Source: JACPYM01 sp031423495
GTDB taxonomy: Bacteria; Acidobacteriota; Blastocatellia; RBC074
Direction: 5' to 3'
NCBI GenBank assembly: GCA_031423495.1
Contig: JANPFP010000161.1
Location: forward strand, 1-64,000
DNA length: 64,000 nt
In this document: positions 35,758 to 44,520 of the stretch, piece by piece
How positions within the stretch are numbered: the first letter of the stretch is position 1
Layout: each line of letters opens with the position of its first letter
The notes under the pieces: generated by a model
What the model saw: only the letters and a program-made list of their open reading frames with translations
Database searches by the model: none
What the model was told of the DNA's origin: nothing
Made by a program: the position numbers and the translations under genes

Positions 35758-37437
35758 TTACTTGATCTCAGACCATTTCTTGTCGCCGGGTTGCGCAGTG
35801 ATTTCTGATTTCACTTCGACGCTGTTGCTCGACAACGTAGTCGCAATCACGCGCTGCAAGTCGGCCACGTTGCGGTTGTAATCAGCCAGCGCGCGTAACT
35901 CAGAGCCGCGTGCCTGCGCCAATTCGTTTTGCCTTTGCAGCACAAAGAACGTCGTCGAAAGCCCCGCCGCGAAACGTTTCGATTCGCCTTCGAGTTGCTG
36001 TTCGGCATAAAGCCGGGCCGCGCGTGAGGCTTCGATGCGCATCTTGGCGAAGTCTACTGATTGAACCGCGTTGCGAACTTCGGTTTCGATGAGTTGCATC
36101 GTGCGGCGCGTTTGCAAATCAAGCTGACGGCCTGATTCGAGCGCGCGTCCGACATTAGCTTTCGCCGTACGATTGCGCCACGGCAACGTGACTTGCACGC
36201 CGACGCTCCATTGACGGAACTCGTTGCTAAACATGCGCGCTAGCCCTGTTCCGTAAGAACCAACGAATTGTTGAGCCACTGTGTTTGCAGTTCGCGGAGA
36301 ACCACCCGTGCCAAACGTCGTGTAACTGGAAGTCAGGTCAATCTGGGGCTTGAGCTGGTTGCGCAAAAAACCCAGGTCGGTTTGATTGATTTCTTTTTGT
36401 AACGCGAATTGCTTGAGTTCGGGACGATTATCAATCGCCAGCTTCATCGCATCATCTAGTGGCAGATTAGTCGGGGCGGCCTCGAAGGATTCGGTAGGAA
36501 TGACCTGGGTCTTCCAAAGCTCGTCGTTCATTCCGTTAGCCGTCAGATTCTTGAGCGCGTTTTCGGCTTGGCCGACGGATTCCATGGCTTGAAAGACTTG
36601 CTGGCGGCGCGTTTCGAGTACGGTGGCTGATTGCACTACATCAATCGGCGCAAGTGTGCCGACTTCGACTTGGCGCTGGTTCTGGCCCAACTGCGTTTCT
36701 GCCAGCTTGAAGGCATCGCGTTGCACCTCTTCATCTTTGATCGCCAATGCCAGATTCCAATAAGCCGTTTGCACGCGCGAAATCACTTCGATGGCTCGTT
36801 GGCGGAATTGCGCATCCGACAAATCAAGCTGCTTTTTCGCAATCTGAATTTGGTAGCGATTGCGGTCAATTTTATAACCGCGCCACAACGGTTGCGTTAT
36901 GGAAAGACTCAATTGCGGATCGTATTGCGCCGTGAACAACGCGAAGTTGGACGAAAACCGCTGATTATTAAAGCTCGCCTGATAACTGCCCCCCGAACGA
37001 TAAATCAGCCCTTGATGTCCGAAGTTATACGTAAAGGATTTGCTGGTCAGCGCGGCGGAGTCAGCGCCGCTAAAAGGGCGCGTATTCGGTCGTCCGGTAG
37101 AGTTGAAGCTCGTGCCTTGAGTAGAGGAGGGATCGTAAGCCCCTTCAGCAGCGGTTATATCAAACTGGCGCTGTCTCACGGTCGAGCGATCAATTTCGAT
37201 GTCGGGGTTATTTTCGAGCGCCATCATAATCGCATCGCGCAACGACCAGCGCGCGACCTTGCCGGGTTCGAGTCCCGAAGTCCGCGTGGGCAACGGGCGC
37301 GAAACCGAAGGCATTTGTTGGGGCGCGGCACTGGCGGTTTTCGCCGCCTCTTGTGCGCTCACAGTGATGGTTCCGACTGCCGCCAGCATTGCGGCTAAGG
37401 CGCAATGGGAAACGGTCTTAAGTGACCTGATAAACAT
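35758..37437 (-). CDS. TolC-family outer-membrane efflux protein
   Basis: 559 residues with a signal peptide (ALAAMLAAVGTITVSAQ). It has paired Outer Membrane Efflux Protein repeats: DAIMMALENNPDIEIDRSTV in the first half and DAMKLAIDNRPELKQFALQK in the second. Long helices end in RQNELAQARGSELRALADYN. It would form the trimeric exit duct for an HlyD/RND or ABC exporter; none is adjacent. The start at 37437 has an AGGAG 6-8 bp upstream; the longer frame to 37479 reads through non-conserved sequence. A hairpin terminator follows. Confidence 0.88.
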   Translation of the reverse strand: MFIRSLKTVSHCALAAMLAAVGTITVSAQEAAKTASAAPQQMPSVSRPLPTRTSGLEPGKVARWSLRDAIMMALENNPDIEIDRSTVRQRQFDITAAEGAYDPSSTQGTSFNSTGRPNTRPFSGADSAALTSKSFTYNFGHQGLIYRSGGSYQASFNNQRFSSNFALFTAQYDPQLSLSITQPLWRGYKIDRNRYQIQIAKKQLDLSDAQFRQRAIEVISRVQTAYWNLALAIKDEEVQRDAFKLAETQLGQNQRQVEVGTLAPIDVVQSATVLETRRQQVFQAMESVGQAENALKNLTANGMNDELWKTQVIPTESFEAAPTNLPLDDAMKLAIDNRPELKQFALQKEINQTDLGFLRNQLKPQIDLTSSYTTFGTGGSPRTANTVAQQFVGSYGTGLARMFSNEFRQWSVGVQVTLPWRNRTAKANVGRALESGRQLDLQTRRTMQLIETEVRNAVQSVDFAKMRIEASRAARLYAEQQLEGESKRFAAGLSTTFFVLQRQNELAQARGSELRALADYNRNVADLQRVIATTLSSNSVEVKSEITAQPGDKKWSEIK

Positions 37438-37589
37438 AGTTTCTCCTCTCCTTTTCAAACCCAAAGTTTGAAATCGCATAACTTGAATTCCCTATCCTGT
37501 TGAACGTTTTTCTCCCGCTTGATTCATCGCCTGACTCAGCGACTTGCTTTCTGGGTACGAAACGTTTTTGGAATGAGTTGCAGATTTTT

Positions 37590-37621
37590 ACTAGCCACTG
37601 ACCACTAGCGACCAGCCACTA
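37590..37621. repeat. Single-arm heptamer array (CTAGCCA units) at the argJ stop
   Basis: Degenerate period-7 units (CTAGCCA, CTGACCA, CTAGCGA, CCAGCCA) run up to and into the argJ TAG stop (37619-37621). No inverted partner is visible. Confidence 0.7.
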
Positions 37622-38839
37622 AGTTCGATAATCGCCGTTGATGTGAATGTAATCTTCGGTCAAATCGCACGTCCAGGCCGTCACGTCTGCTTCGCCTTGA
37701 TGAAGGTCTACGGTAATCGTGACCTCGTCCTTTTGCAAAATTTCGAGCGCACGGTCTTCACTGAAATTGAGGCCGCCGCCGTTGCGGGCGACGACGAGAT
37801 TGCCCAATTTGATTTCGACCAGTGACGGATCGAATTTCGCGCCGCTGCGTCCGGCGGCGGCGAGTATGCGTCCCCAGTTGGCGTCGTTTCCGGCAATCGC
37901 GGTCTTGACCAACGGGCTTGTAGCAATCGTCGCAGCAATCTTTTCACCCGCCAGTTCAGAAGGCGCGTTTTTGACCTGAATGGTCACGAGCTTGCGCGCG
38001 CCTTCGCCGTCGCGGGCGATTTGAATGGCGAGCGTACGGCAGACTTCAGTGAGCGCATTCGTGAAACGCTCGAACTCCAAACTATTAACACTCGTGATCG
38101 TATCGTTGCCCGCTGCGCCGTTTGCCAAAATCATCAGCGAATCGTTCGTTGACGTATCGCCATCTACCGACACGCGATTGAACGTAACGCGCACGGCTTT
38201 TTTCAGCGCGGCATTCAAAGCCGTTTTACTAATCGCGGCATCGGTCGTCACGAACGAAAGCATGGTCGCCATGTTCGGATGAATCATGCCTGAGCCTTTG
38301 CATACGCCCGCGATAGTGACGTTCGTGCTGCCGAGCTTGAACTTTTTCAACGCGCGCTTGGGTCGCGTATCGGTCGTCATAATCGCTTCGGCAACTCGCC
38401 AACCGGCTTCGCGCGTCAGGTGCGAAGCCGTGCTTTCAATGGCGACTTCGAGCTTTTGCATCTTGAGCCTGACGCCAATCACGCCGGTCGAACAGACCAA
38501 CACTTCTTGCGGTTTGCAACCGAGCTTGTCAGCTACGGTTTGCGTAGTATGCCGGGCGTCGTTCAAGCCCGCGTCACCTGTGCAGGCGTTGGCGCATCCG
38601 GCATTGACGACGATGGCGCGATGCGTGCGATTGCGCAGATGTTCTTTCGAGACCAGCACCGGCGCGGCTTGTACGAGATTGGTCGTGAATACCGCCGCCG
38701 CAATCGCCGGACGTTCCGACACGATCAACGCGAAATCTTCACCAGCCTTTTTCAAGCCCGCGCGCGTGACGCCTGCGACAAAGCCTTTCGGCGCGGCGAG
38801 CGAATAATTCATCAATCCATCATTGGGCGTTTGGGTCAT
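37619..38839 (-). CDS. argJ: Glutamate N-acetyltransferase / amino-acid acetyltransferase
   Basis: 406 residues, length normal for ArgJ. The self-cleavage site is in KGSGMIHPNMATMLSFVTTD (Thr of MATM), and other family blocks are VNAGCANACTGDAGLNDA and SVDGDTSTNDSLMILANGA. It transfers the acetyl group from N-acetylornithine to glutamate, recycling it in arginine synthesis. It is the last of five minus-strand arginine genes. Bifunctional forms can also use acetyl-CoA; an ArgA-like acetyltransferase upstream suggests that the first step may be shared. The TAG stop is part of a heptamer array. Confidence 0.95.
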   Translation of the reverse strand: MTQTPNDGLMNYSLAAPKGFVAGVTRAGLKKAGEDFALIVSERPAIAAAVFTTNLVQAAPVLVSKEHLRNRTHRAIVVNAGCANACTGDAGLNDARHTTQTVADKLGCKPQEVLVCSTGVIGVRLKMQKLEVAIESTASHLTREAGWRVAEAIMTTDTRPKRALKKFKLGSTNVTIAGVCKGSGMIHPNMATMLSFVTTDAAISKTALNAALKKAVRVTFNRVSVDGDTSTNDSLMILANGAAGNDTITSVNSLEFERFTNALTEVCRTLAIQIARDGEGARKLVTIQVKNAPSELAGEKIAATIATSPLVKTAIAGNDANWGRILAAAGRSGAKFDPSLVEIKLGNLVVARNGGGLNFSEDRALEILQKDEVTITVDLHQGEADVTAWTCDLTEDYIHINGDYRT

Positions 38840-38961
38840 CAGTTGTTTCTCTTATTTCTCTTTTCCAATTGGTGTGCCAAACCCACGCACGCGATGGCGC
38901 AAGGGGTTAGCGATAAATGTCTTTGTTCGGACTGTCCGGTTTGGGACAGTTGGTGTCCGAG

Positions 38962-39066
38962 GTAGCACAACCTTTCCAGGTTGTGCAGGTCATGAACTTG
39001 CGTGCCTTTCGTTGAAACCGAGGTGTCGCTTCAGCGAGCCTGAACAACCTGGAAAGGTTGTTCTAC
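38962..39066. repeat. GTAG-type REP pair at the argA-like/argJ junction
   Basis: Arms 38962-38989 and 39039-39066 are inverted, with two mismatches in 28 bp. The mismatches compensate each other inside each hairpin: GCACAACC/GGTTGTGC in one arm, GAACAACC/GGTTGTTC in the other. The GTAG of the right arm provides the TAG stop of the upstream gene. Confidence 0.9.
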
Positions 39067-39587
39067 TTTTTTGTGATCTGCACAATCGGTACGCCCACTT
39101 GTGACACATCGAAGGCTTCGGGTTCAACACCCTCGATTAGTTGCAACACCATCGCAATTTCGTCGCAAGCGTTGAACTTGTGGCAGTTGACGCAATCCAT
39201 CCAGGTCTTGCGCGGCATGGCTTCGTGCGCGACGACGCGGAAGCCGAGCTTTTCAAAAAAGCCCTGCACATAAGTGAATGCGTAAACCTGAACTAAGCCG
39301 TGTTCACGCGCTTCGGCGATGTTCGCTTCGACGAGCGCGCGGCCTACGCCTTTGCTTCCGGCGGTAGGGTCAACGGCCAGCGAACGAACTTCAGCCATGT
39401 CTCCCCACGTGAAATGCAACGCCGCGCAGCCAATGATGCGCTCGTTCTCGACGGCAATATGAAAGTCGCGGATGTTTTCATAGATGCTCAACAAGGTGCG
39501 CGGCAACATCACTTCTTGCCGTGCGAAATTGTTGACCAACTTGTGAATTTGCAGCGCGTCTTTGGTTAGGGCTTTGCGTATCTGCAT
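39063..39587 (-). CDS. GNAT N-acetyltransferase, ArgA-like (amino-acid N-acetyltransferase)
   Basis: 174 residues. The GNAT core (HIAVENERIIGCAALHF, AEVRSLAVDPTAGSKGVGRA with acetyl-CoA loop) and the typical C-terminal block (RKTWMDCVNCHKFNACDEIA) match short ArgA-type N-acetylglutamate synthases. The position between argD and argJ supports a role in making N-acetylglutamate. ATG 39587 is selected because it begins the GNAT fold; upstream codons run into a REP pair. The ribosome site is weak. Its TAG stop lies within the GTAG of the next REP. Confidence 0.78.
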   Translation of the reverse strand: MQIRKALTKDALQIHKLVNNFARQEVMLPRTLLSIYENIRDFHIAVENERIIGCAALHFTWGDMAEVRSLAVDPTAGSKGVGRALVEANIAEAREHGLVQVYAFTYVQGFFEKLGFRVVAHEAMPRKTWMDCVNCHKFNACDEIAMVLQLIEGVEPEAFDVSQVGVPIVQITKK

Positions 39588-39594
39588 AAAGTTC

Positions 39595-39658
39595 GTAGTC
39601 CCGCCTTTAGGCGGAATGTCGTAAGCATGCAAGCCATTCCGCCTGAAGGCGGGACTAC
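39595..39658. repeat. GTAG-type REP pair at the argD/argA-like junction
   Basis: Arms 39595-39618 and 39635-39658 (24 bp, one loop mismatch), each GTAG followed by hairpin CCCGCCT...AGGCGG. The right-arm GTAG overlaps the argD TAG stop (39655-39657). Confidence 0.88.
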
Positions 39659-40902
39659 ATGCTCTTTGCCGCTGCCGCTTCGGCAGGAATCACTTCGGCG
39701 AGCGCCTCGACCAATGCTTTGATCTCGCCTTTGGTGATGATGTAAGGCGGCAAAAAACGCAGCGTCGTTTCATGCGTACAGTTCAACAGAAAGCCGCGTT
39801 CGCGCATGCGGTGCATGACGTTCGTACCGTTAAAATTCAGTTCCAGGCCAACCATCAAACCGAGGCCGCGCACTTCTTTGATGTGTTCGGGCAGGTCGCG
39901 CTGCAAACGGCGCAACTTTTTGCGGAAGTAATTGCCAACCTCAATCACGCGCTGCATCAGGCCGCCTTCTTCAAGCAGCTTCATGAATTCCAAACTCATA
40001 CGACAAGCCAACGGCCCGCCGCCAAACGTAGAGCCGTGATCGCCTGGCTTCAATCCATCCGCGACCGCTTGCGTAGCCATAAACGCGCCGAGCGGAATGC
40101 CCATGCCCAACGGTTTGGCTACGGTGAGAATGTCAGGCGTGACCGACGTATGCTTGAACGCAAAGACTTCGCCTGTGCGCCCCAAGCCGCATTGCACTTC
40201 GTCGAGAATCAGCAACGCGCCGACCTCGTCGCAACGTTGGCGTACAACCTTCAGGAAGTAATCGCTGATCGGATAGATACCACCTTCGCCCTGAATCGTT
40301 TCGATCACGATGGCGGCGGTCTTTTCGTTGATGGCTGCGCGCGCGGCGGCGAAATCGTTTTCGCAATCATTCGCGTCAATGAATTTCACGCCGGGCACCA
40401 GCGGCTCAAACGGTTCGCGGTATTTTTGCTGCGCGGTCAATGACAGCGCGCCAAACGTACGCCCGTGAAATGAGTTGTTCAGCGAAATGAATTCGTATTG
40501 GTCAGGATGTCCGCGCCGCTTTTGATAAGCGCGCGCCAGCTTCATCGCGCCTTCGGTCGTTTCGGTACCGGTGTTGGCAAAGAATACGCGGTCAAGGCCA
40601 GAGGCTTTCGCCAACCGTTCGGCGAGTTGCCCTTGATAAGCGTGGTAATAAAGATTCGACGTATGCAGCAAGCTCGCCTGTTCGCGCAACACGCGCCGCA
40701 TCACCGGATGATCGTAACCCAACACGTTCACACCGATACCCGAAATGAAATCGGTATAAGCCTTGCCCGCGTCGTCATACAACGTTGAACCTTTGCCGCG
40801 CACGAACATCACCGGCTGGCGCTTATACGTGTTCATGACGTATTGCGATTCGAGCGCGCCGATGTAATCGAGCGTTAAGGGGGTTTCTGTTTCTTCAGTC
40901 AT
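39655..40902 (-). CDS. argD: Acetylornithine aminotransferase
   Basis: 415-residue PLP-dependent class III aminotransferase. MFVRGKGSTLYDDAGKAYTD, FFANTGTETTEGAMKLARAY, NSFHGRTFGALSLTAQQKYR, LLILDEVQCGLGRTGEVFAF and TVAKPLGMGIPLGAFMA (PLP-binding Lys) define the family. It makes N-acetylornithine from the semialdehyde. Position in the arg cluster supports ArgD rather than a lysine or GABA enzyme. The TAG stop is supplied by a GTAG-type REP. Confidence 0.94.
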   Translation of the reverse strand: MTEETETPLTLDYIGALESQYVMNTYKRQPVMFVRGKGSTLYDDAGKAYTDFISGIGVNVLGYDHPVMRRVLREQASLLHTSNLYYHAYQGQLAERLAKASGLDRVFFANTGTETTEGAMKLARAYQKRRGHPDQYEFISLNNSFHGRTFGALSLTAQQKYREPFEPLVPGVKFIDANDCENDFAAARAAINEKTAAIVIETIQGEGGIYPISDYFLKVVRQRCDEVGALLILDEVQCGLGRTGEVFAFKHTSVTPDILTVAKPLGMGIPLGAFMATQAVADGLKPGDHGSTFGGGPLACRMSLEFMKLLEEGGLMQRVIEVGNYFRKKLRRLQRDLPEHIKEVRGLGLMVGLELNFNGTNVMHRMRERGFLLNCTHETTLRFLPPYIITKGEIKALVEALAEVIPAEAAAAKSM

Positions 40903-40994
40903 ATCTTTTCACACAGCTTTGTTATGCCCATTGGCCGGTCGCCGAATTATCGAAGCCGAAGCCGTCCGTTACTTTGATCGGGCTTCACGCGAAC

Positions 40995-41022
40995 GGAAAG
41001 CTGCGTCGAGCCGCAGCACTCC
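40995..41022. repeat. Single GGAG-type REP between argB and argD
   Basis: Minus-strand unit starting GGAGTGC with stem GCTGCG/CGCAGC around GCTCGA. It is the same family as the pair at 50-77/162-189, with one compensated stem change (G-C to T-A). Confidence 0.8.
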
Positions 41023-41036
41023 ACAGGCTTCGCCGT

Positions 41037-41837
41037 TTAAGAGATGCGCGTTCCAATTGGTGAACGCTGGTCGAAAGCGCGTAACAAGACCTGTTCTATT
41101 GCTGCGCCTACGATTTGAATGTCTTTCACGCCTGCATCCAACGCTTCCAAACAAGCCCGCAACTTCGGACGCATGCCGCCGCTCGCTACGCCCGAAGCCA
41201 ACAGTTCATTAATCGCCGCGCGATCAAGCGTTGCCAGCGTCTTGCCTTCCGCATCCATCACGCCGCCGACATCGGTCACGAACACCAACGTATCCGCCTT
41301 GACGCCGCCCGCCACCGCCGCCGCCATCTGGTCGCCATTCACGTTGTAATAAGCGAAATCCTCAAGTCCCAGCGCTACGCACGCGATCACGGGCATCATC
41401 CGCGCCGCAAGCAGCGCCGTTATAAGCGCGTCGTTGGTTTGCGCGATGCGGCCTACGAAACCTAAATCGGTACCGTCTTCGGCGGGCGTTTTTTCAGCAA
41501 GAAAACTGAGGCCGTCGCCGCCCGCCAGGCTCACGGCGGAAATGTGGCGGCGCGCGAGTTCGGCTACGAGGTCTTTGCCGATCTTGCCCGCGAGTACCAT
41601 TTGCACGGCGTCGCGCGCGGCTTCGTCAGTGACGCGCAAGCCGTCGTGAAAGTGCGATTCGATGTTGAGTTGTGTGAGCAGCGCCGCGATCTGTTTGCCT
41701 CCGCCGTGAACCAAGATGATCTCGTGTCCGGCTTGTTGCAGCGCGACGATTTGTTCGAGCAATTGAGCGCGCAGCGTTTCGTTGACGAGGATGCTGCCGC
41801 CGAGTTTGATGACGGTTCTTCTTACGGCTTTGGTCAT
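41037..41837 (-). CDS. argB: Acetylglutamate kinase
   Basis: 266 residues. VIKLGGSILVNETLRAQLLE, EIILVHGGGKQIAALLTQL, NVNGDQMAAAVAGGVKADTL and GGMRPKLRACLEALDAG are amino-acid kinase/ArgB motifs. It phosphorylates N-acetylglutamate. The start codon overlaps the argC stop (ATGA type), so argC and argB are translationally coupled. The region after its stop carries a single GGAG-type REP before argD. Confidence 0.93.
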   Translation of the reverse strand: MTKAVRRTVIKLGGSILVNETLRAQLLEQIVALQQAGHEIILVHGGGKQIAALLTQLNIESHFHDGLRVTDEAARDAVQMVLAGKIGKDLVAELARRHISAVSLAGGDGLSFLAEKTPAEDGTDLGFVGRIAQTNDALITALLAARMMPVIACVALGLEDFAYYNVNGDQMAAAVAGGVKADTLVFVTDVGGVMDAEGKTLATLDRAAINELLASGVASGGMRPKLRACLEALDAGVKDIQIVGAAIEQVLLRAFDQRSPIGTRIS

Positions 41838-42865
41838 AAAACGCCGTCCTTTTCATCGAAGCCAAGTGCGACGTTCGCGTTTTGCAGCGCCTGACTCGCA
41901 GCGCCTTTGAGCAGATTGTCTTCGGCAGAAAGAATCACGGCTTGATTGGATGCGGTATCAACTACGCAACCGATGTCGCAGAAAGGCGTATGCGCGGCGA
42001 ACTTGATTTCAGGCATTTGCGGGCCAGTGAAGATGCGTACGCACGGCGATTCAGCGAAAGCCTGTGACCACGCTTGATAAACGTCCTGCTTCGTCACGCC
42101 GTTTTTCAGCCGCACGTAGATGGTTGAGAAGATGCCGCGATTGATGGGCAGCAGGTGCGGCGTAAAAATCAGTTTGTCTAACGTATTCGCAATGCCCAAG
42201 CCTTGCGCAATCTCAGGCGTATGCTGGTGATAAAGCAGCTTATAACTTTTGAGGCTTTCGCTGACTTCGACAAAGTGCGTCGCGGCGTTGGGCGATTTAC
42301 CCGCGCCCGTCACGCCGGATTTCGCATCGCAGATGATCGGTTGCGAACTGTCAATCAAACTCATTAACGGCGTCAGCGGAATCAAAATCGAAGTCACGTA
42401 ACAACCCGGATTGGCGATAAGTTTCGCGCCTTTGAGTTGCGGGCGCGCGAATTCAGTCAAGCCATAAACCGCTTGCGGCAACAGTTGGGTGTGCAAATGT
42501 TCAAAGCCATAAAAGCGCGGATAAAGCGCGGCGTCTTGCAAACGATAAGCGCCGCTCAGGTCAATCACGGTCGCGCCGGTTTCGAGTAAAGCAGGTACGA
42601 CTTCCATCGAAAATTCGTTGGGCGTACCGAGAAAGATGATATCGGGTTTGAGTTGCGCGACGGAGGATTCGTCAAACGGCGCGCAATTAAGCGCAGTTTG
42701 TCCGGTCAGGCTGGGATGAATCGCGGCGAGCGGCTGCGCTTCGGTGTTGCGCGAAGCAAACGCACCGACCAATTCGATGTGCGAATGGCGTGCGAACATT
42801 TGCACCAACTCGCGGCCTGCATATCCGGTAGCGCCGACCAACACAGCGCGGGTGGATTTGCTCAT
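41834..42865 (-). CDS. argC: N-acetyl-gamma-glutamyl-phosphate reductase
   Basis: 343 residues. The N-terminal NADP-binding GATGYAGRELVQMFARH and the active-site block AKLIANPGCYVTSILIPLTP, with the catalytic Cys, define ArgC; GVTGAGKSPN is also conserved. First gene of the visible arginine operon. ATG 42865 is selected since the Rossmann fold begins right after it and AGGAGC lies upstream; a longer in-frame extension to 42931 is not conserved. Confidence 0.94.
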   Translation of the reverse strand: MSKSTRAVLVGATGYAGRELVQMFARHSHIELVGAFASRNTEAQPLAAIHPSLTGQTALNCAPFDESSVAQLKPDIIFLGTPNEFSMEVVPALLETGATVIDLSGAYRLQDAALYPRFYGFEHLHTQLLPQAVYGLTEFARPQLKGAKLIANPGCYVTSILIPLTPLMSLIDSSQPIICDAKSGVTGAGKSPNAATHFVEVSESLKSYKLLYHQHTPEIAQGLGIANTLDKLIFTPHLLPINRGIFSTIYVRLKNGVTKQDVYQAWSQAFAESPCVRIFTGPQMPEIKFAAHTPFCDIGCVVDTASNQAVILSAEDNLLKGAASQALQNANVALGFDEKDGVL

Positions 42866-43018
42866 TTGTACGTAAAAGCTCCTGTCTAAAAAAATGAGCG
42901 CGCAGTGTACAACAATGCCACGGTCGTACAAACGCAGCGCGACTTTTTTCAGCGCAACGAGCCATTGATTTTTGCTATGGAGTGATTAGCTCAGGAGGTT
43001 TTTGGCTTATTTGAGAAA

Positions 43019-43726
43019 TTAGTGTTGCCCAGCCCGACGAATCGCCAATGCCAGCGCGTCACGGCCTTGGCCTTCCGTCCAGCCGATCAGCCGCGAAACC
43101 AACGAACCGTCCGCCGCAAACACAAAAGTCGTGGGCGTGCCGAAATTGCCTTCGGTGATTTGCCCGTATAAATCGCGCGACGCGAAGTAAACCGGATAGC
43201 CAAGGCCTTTTTCGCGCATAAAAGATTTCACCTGTTCACGATGGGCAGCAGGTTGAACGCTCAAGGCCAGCACGTTTACGTCGCGTGAGCCGAGGCGTTC
43301 ATAAATGGCTTGCCAGTCTTGCAAACCGGTTTGGCATACGTGGCAATAGGTTGACCAGATGATGATGACGTTCGGACGGTCGTCGCGCAGCAAGTTATTC
43401 AACGCGACGCGCTGACCGTCCAACGCGATGACGGAATGATCGGCTTGTTGAATCGCATCGAAAAGTTTCGCCGCCTGACGATTGCGACGAACCGATGATG
43501 CAGCAGTCGCAGCAGGCGCAGTCGTGCGCGGCGCACTCTCGCTGGCGTTTTGCGAAGGGCCGAAAATTTGTACGCGATGCGGTGCCGGAGTAGTGTTTGG
43601 CACGGGCGTAGGTTTCGGCGCGGGAACTGCCACTGGACGGCCCGGACGGCGTTGTTGTGCGCTGACTAACGGCAGGCTCGCCAACACAAAGACTGCGCTC
43701 ACCAATAACAATCGTTGAAACTTCAT
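43019..43726 (-). CDS. Secreted thioredoxin-fold (TlpA/ResA-like) protein
   Basis: 235 residues with signal peptide (LLLVSAVFVLASLPLVSAQ) and a Pro-rich linker (PVPNTTPAPHRVQIFG). A redoxin domain follows: IIWSTYCHVCQTGLQDWQAI with CxxC active site CHVC, and cis-Pro loop NFGTPTTFVFAADGS. It would reduce or transfer disulfides in the periplasm. It follows a similar gene in the same direction, 25 bp away, but the two differ in active-site dipeptide (HV versus GP). ATG 43726 has GAGGAGAG upstream. Confidence 0.85.
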   Translation of the reverse strand: MKFQRLLLVSAVFVLASLPLVSAQQRRPGRPVAVPAPKPTPVPNTTPAPHRVQIFGPSQNASESAPRTTAPAATAASSVRRNRQAAKLFDAIQQADHSVIALDGQRVALNNLLRDDRPNVIIIWSTYCHVCQTGLQDWQAIYERLGSRDVNVLALSVQPAAHREQVKSFMREKGLGYPVYFASRDLYGQITEGNFGTPTTFVFAADGSLVSRLIGWTEGQGRDALALAIRRAGQH

Positions 43727-43751
43727 AAACGCTCTCCTCATAAAACAACGA

Positions 43752-44453
43752 TTAACGACGGGCTGGCGTGGCAGTGCGCGCGGCCTGACCGATGGCAATG
43801 CCGAGCGGGCCGGGGTTGTATCCGGCAAACCGCGCCATGATTCCGCCATTTGCGGCAATCACGAACGTGCGCGGAATCGAGCTGCAAGGCTGGTTGTTAT
43901 TGAGCGCGCGGCAGGCTTGATGCGAACCGTAAAGAATCGGGAAGGTCGGACGCATCTGGTTCAGAAAGGCGCGAACCTTGCGTTCTTCGGTGCGCGGGTC
44001 TTCGAGGTTGAGGCCAATGACTTGCAAGCCCGAGCCGCGATAGGCTTCGGCGGCTTGCATCAAATGCGGCAGTTCCTGACGGCACGGCCCACACCACGTA
44101 GCCCAAAACGTGACCACATAAGGACGGCCTTTGCGCAACAAGTCAGCGAATTTCACCGGCTGTCCCGCCATCGTAAAGATGTTGTAGCCGTCGCCGTTGT
44201 CCTGCGCTTCCAGATCGTCTTCTTCTGATGTGGATTGAGCGGATTTTTTCGCCGCCGGGGCTTCAGGTTTGGCTTCAGGTTTGCCCGCCGGTTTGGCTTC
44301 GCTGTCGGCTTCAGGTTTGGGCGCGGGGCCATAAATTTTAACGCCCCGCTGTTCGCCGATGTGTTGGGCACGCGCGGCGTGCGGTTGCAGCGAGAGCGCA
44401 CAAAATGCGCCGAGATAGACCAATAACCACAATAGATTTCGTTTCATCACCAT
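43752..44453 (-). CDS. TlpA-family disulfide reductase
   Basis: 233 residues with a signal peptide (LLWLLVYLGAFCALSLQ). An acidic/Lys/Pro/Ala-rich linker (KPAGKPEAKPEAPAAKK region) precedes a thioredoxin domain: VTFWATWCGPCRQELPHLMQ with CGPC, then PRTFVIAANGGIMARFAGYN. Likely periplasmic thiol reductase, for example for cytochrome c maturation; the six-heme cytochrome elsewhere gives a possible use, which is inference. The start is either 44453 or 44447; the former has better spacing to AAAGGGA. Confidence 0.87.
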   Translation of the reverse strand: MVMKRNLLWLLVYLGAFCALSLQPHAARAQHIGEQRGVKIYGPAPKPEADSEAKPAGKPEAKPEAPAAKKSAQSTSEEDDLEAQDNGDGYNIFTMAGQPVKFADLLRKGRPYVVTFWATWCGPCRQELPHLMQAAEAYRGSGLQVIGLNLEDPRTEERKVRAFLNQMRPTFPILYGSHQACRALNNNQPCSSIPRTFVIAANGGIMARFAGYNPGPLGIAIGQAARTATPARR

Positions 44454-44486
44454 TCACCATTCCCTTTCACTCGTCGTGAAAATCCC

Positions 44487-44515
44487 TGTGACACAAGATG
44501 GCATCTTGTGTCACA
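44487..44515. terminator. Perfect 14-bp palindrome (possible terminator or REP-like element)
   Basis: TGTGACACAAGATG, one base, then its exact reverse complement, lying between the stop of the minus-strand gene 44521-45042 and the TlpA gene start. No T run follows, so it may be a repeat rather than a terminator. Confidence 0.5.
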
Positions 44516-44520
44516 TCAGT

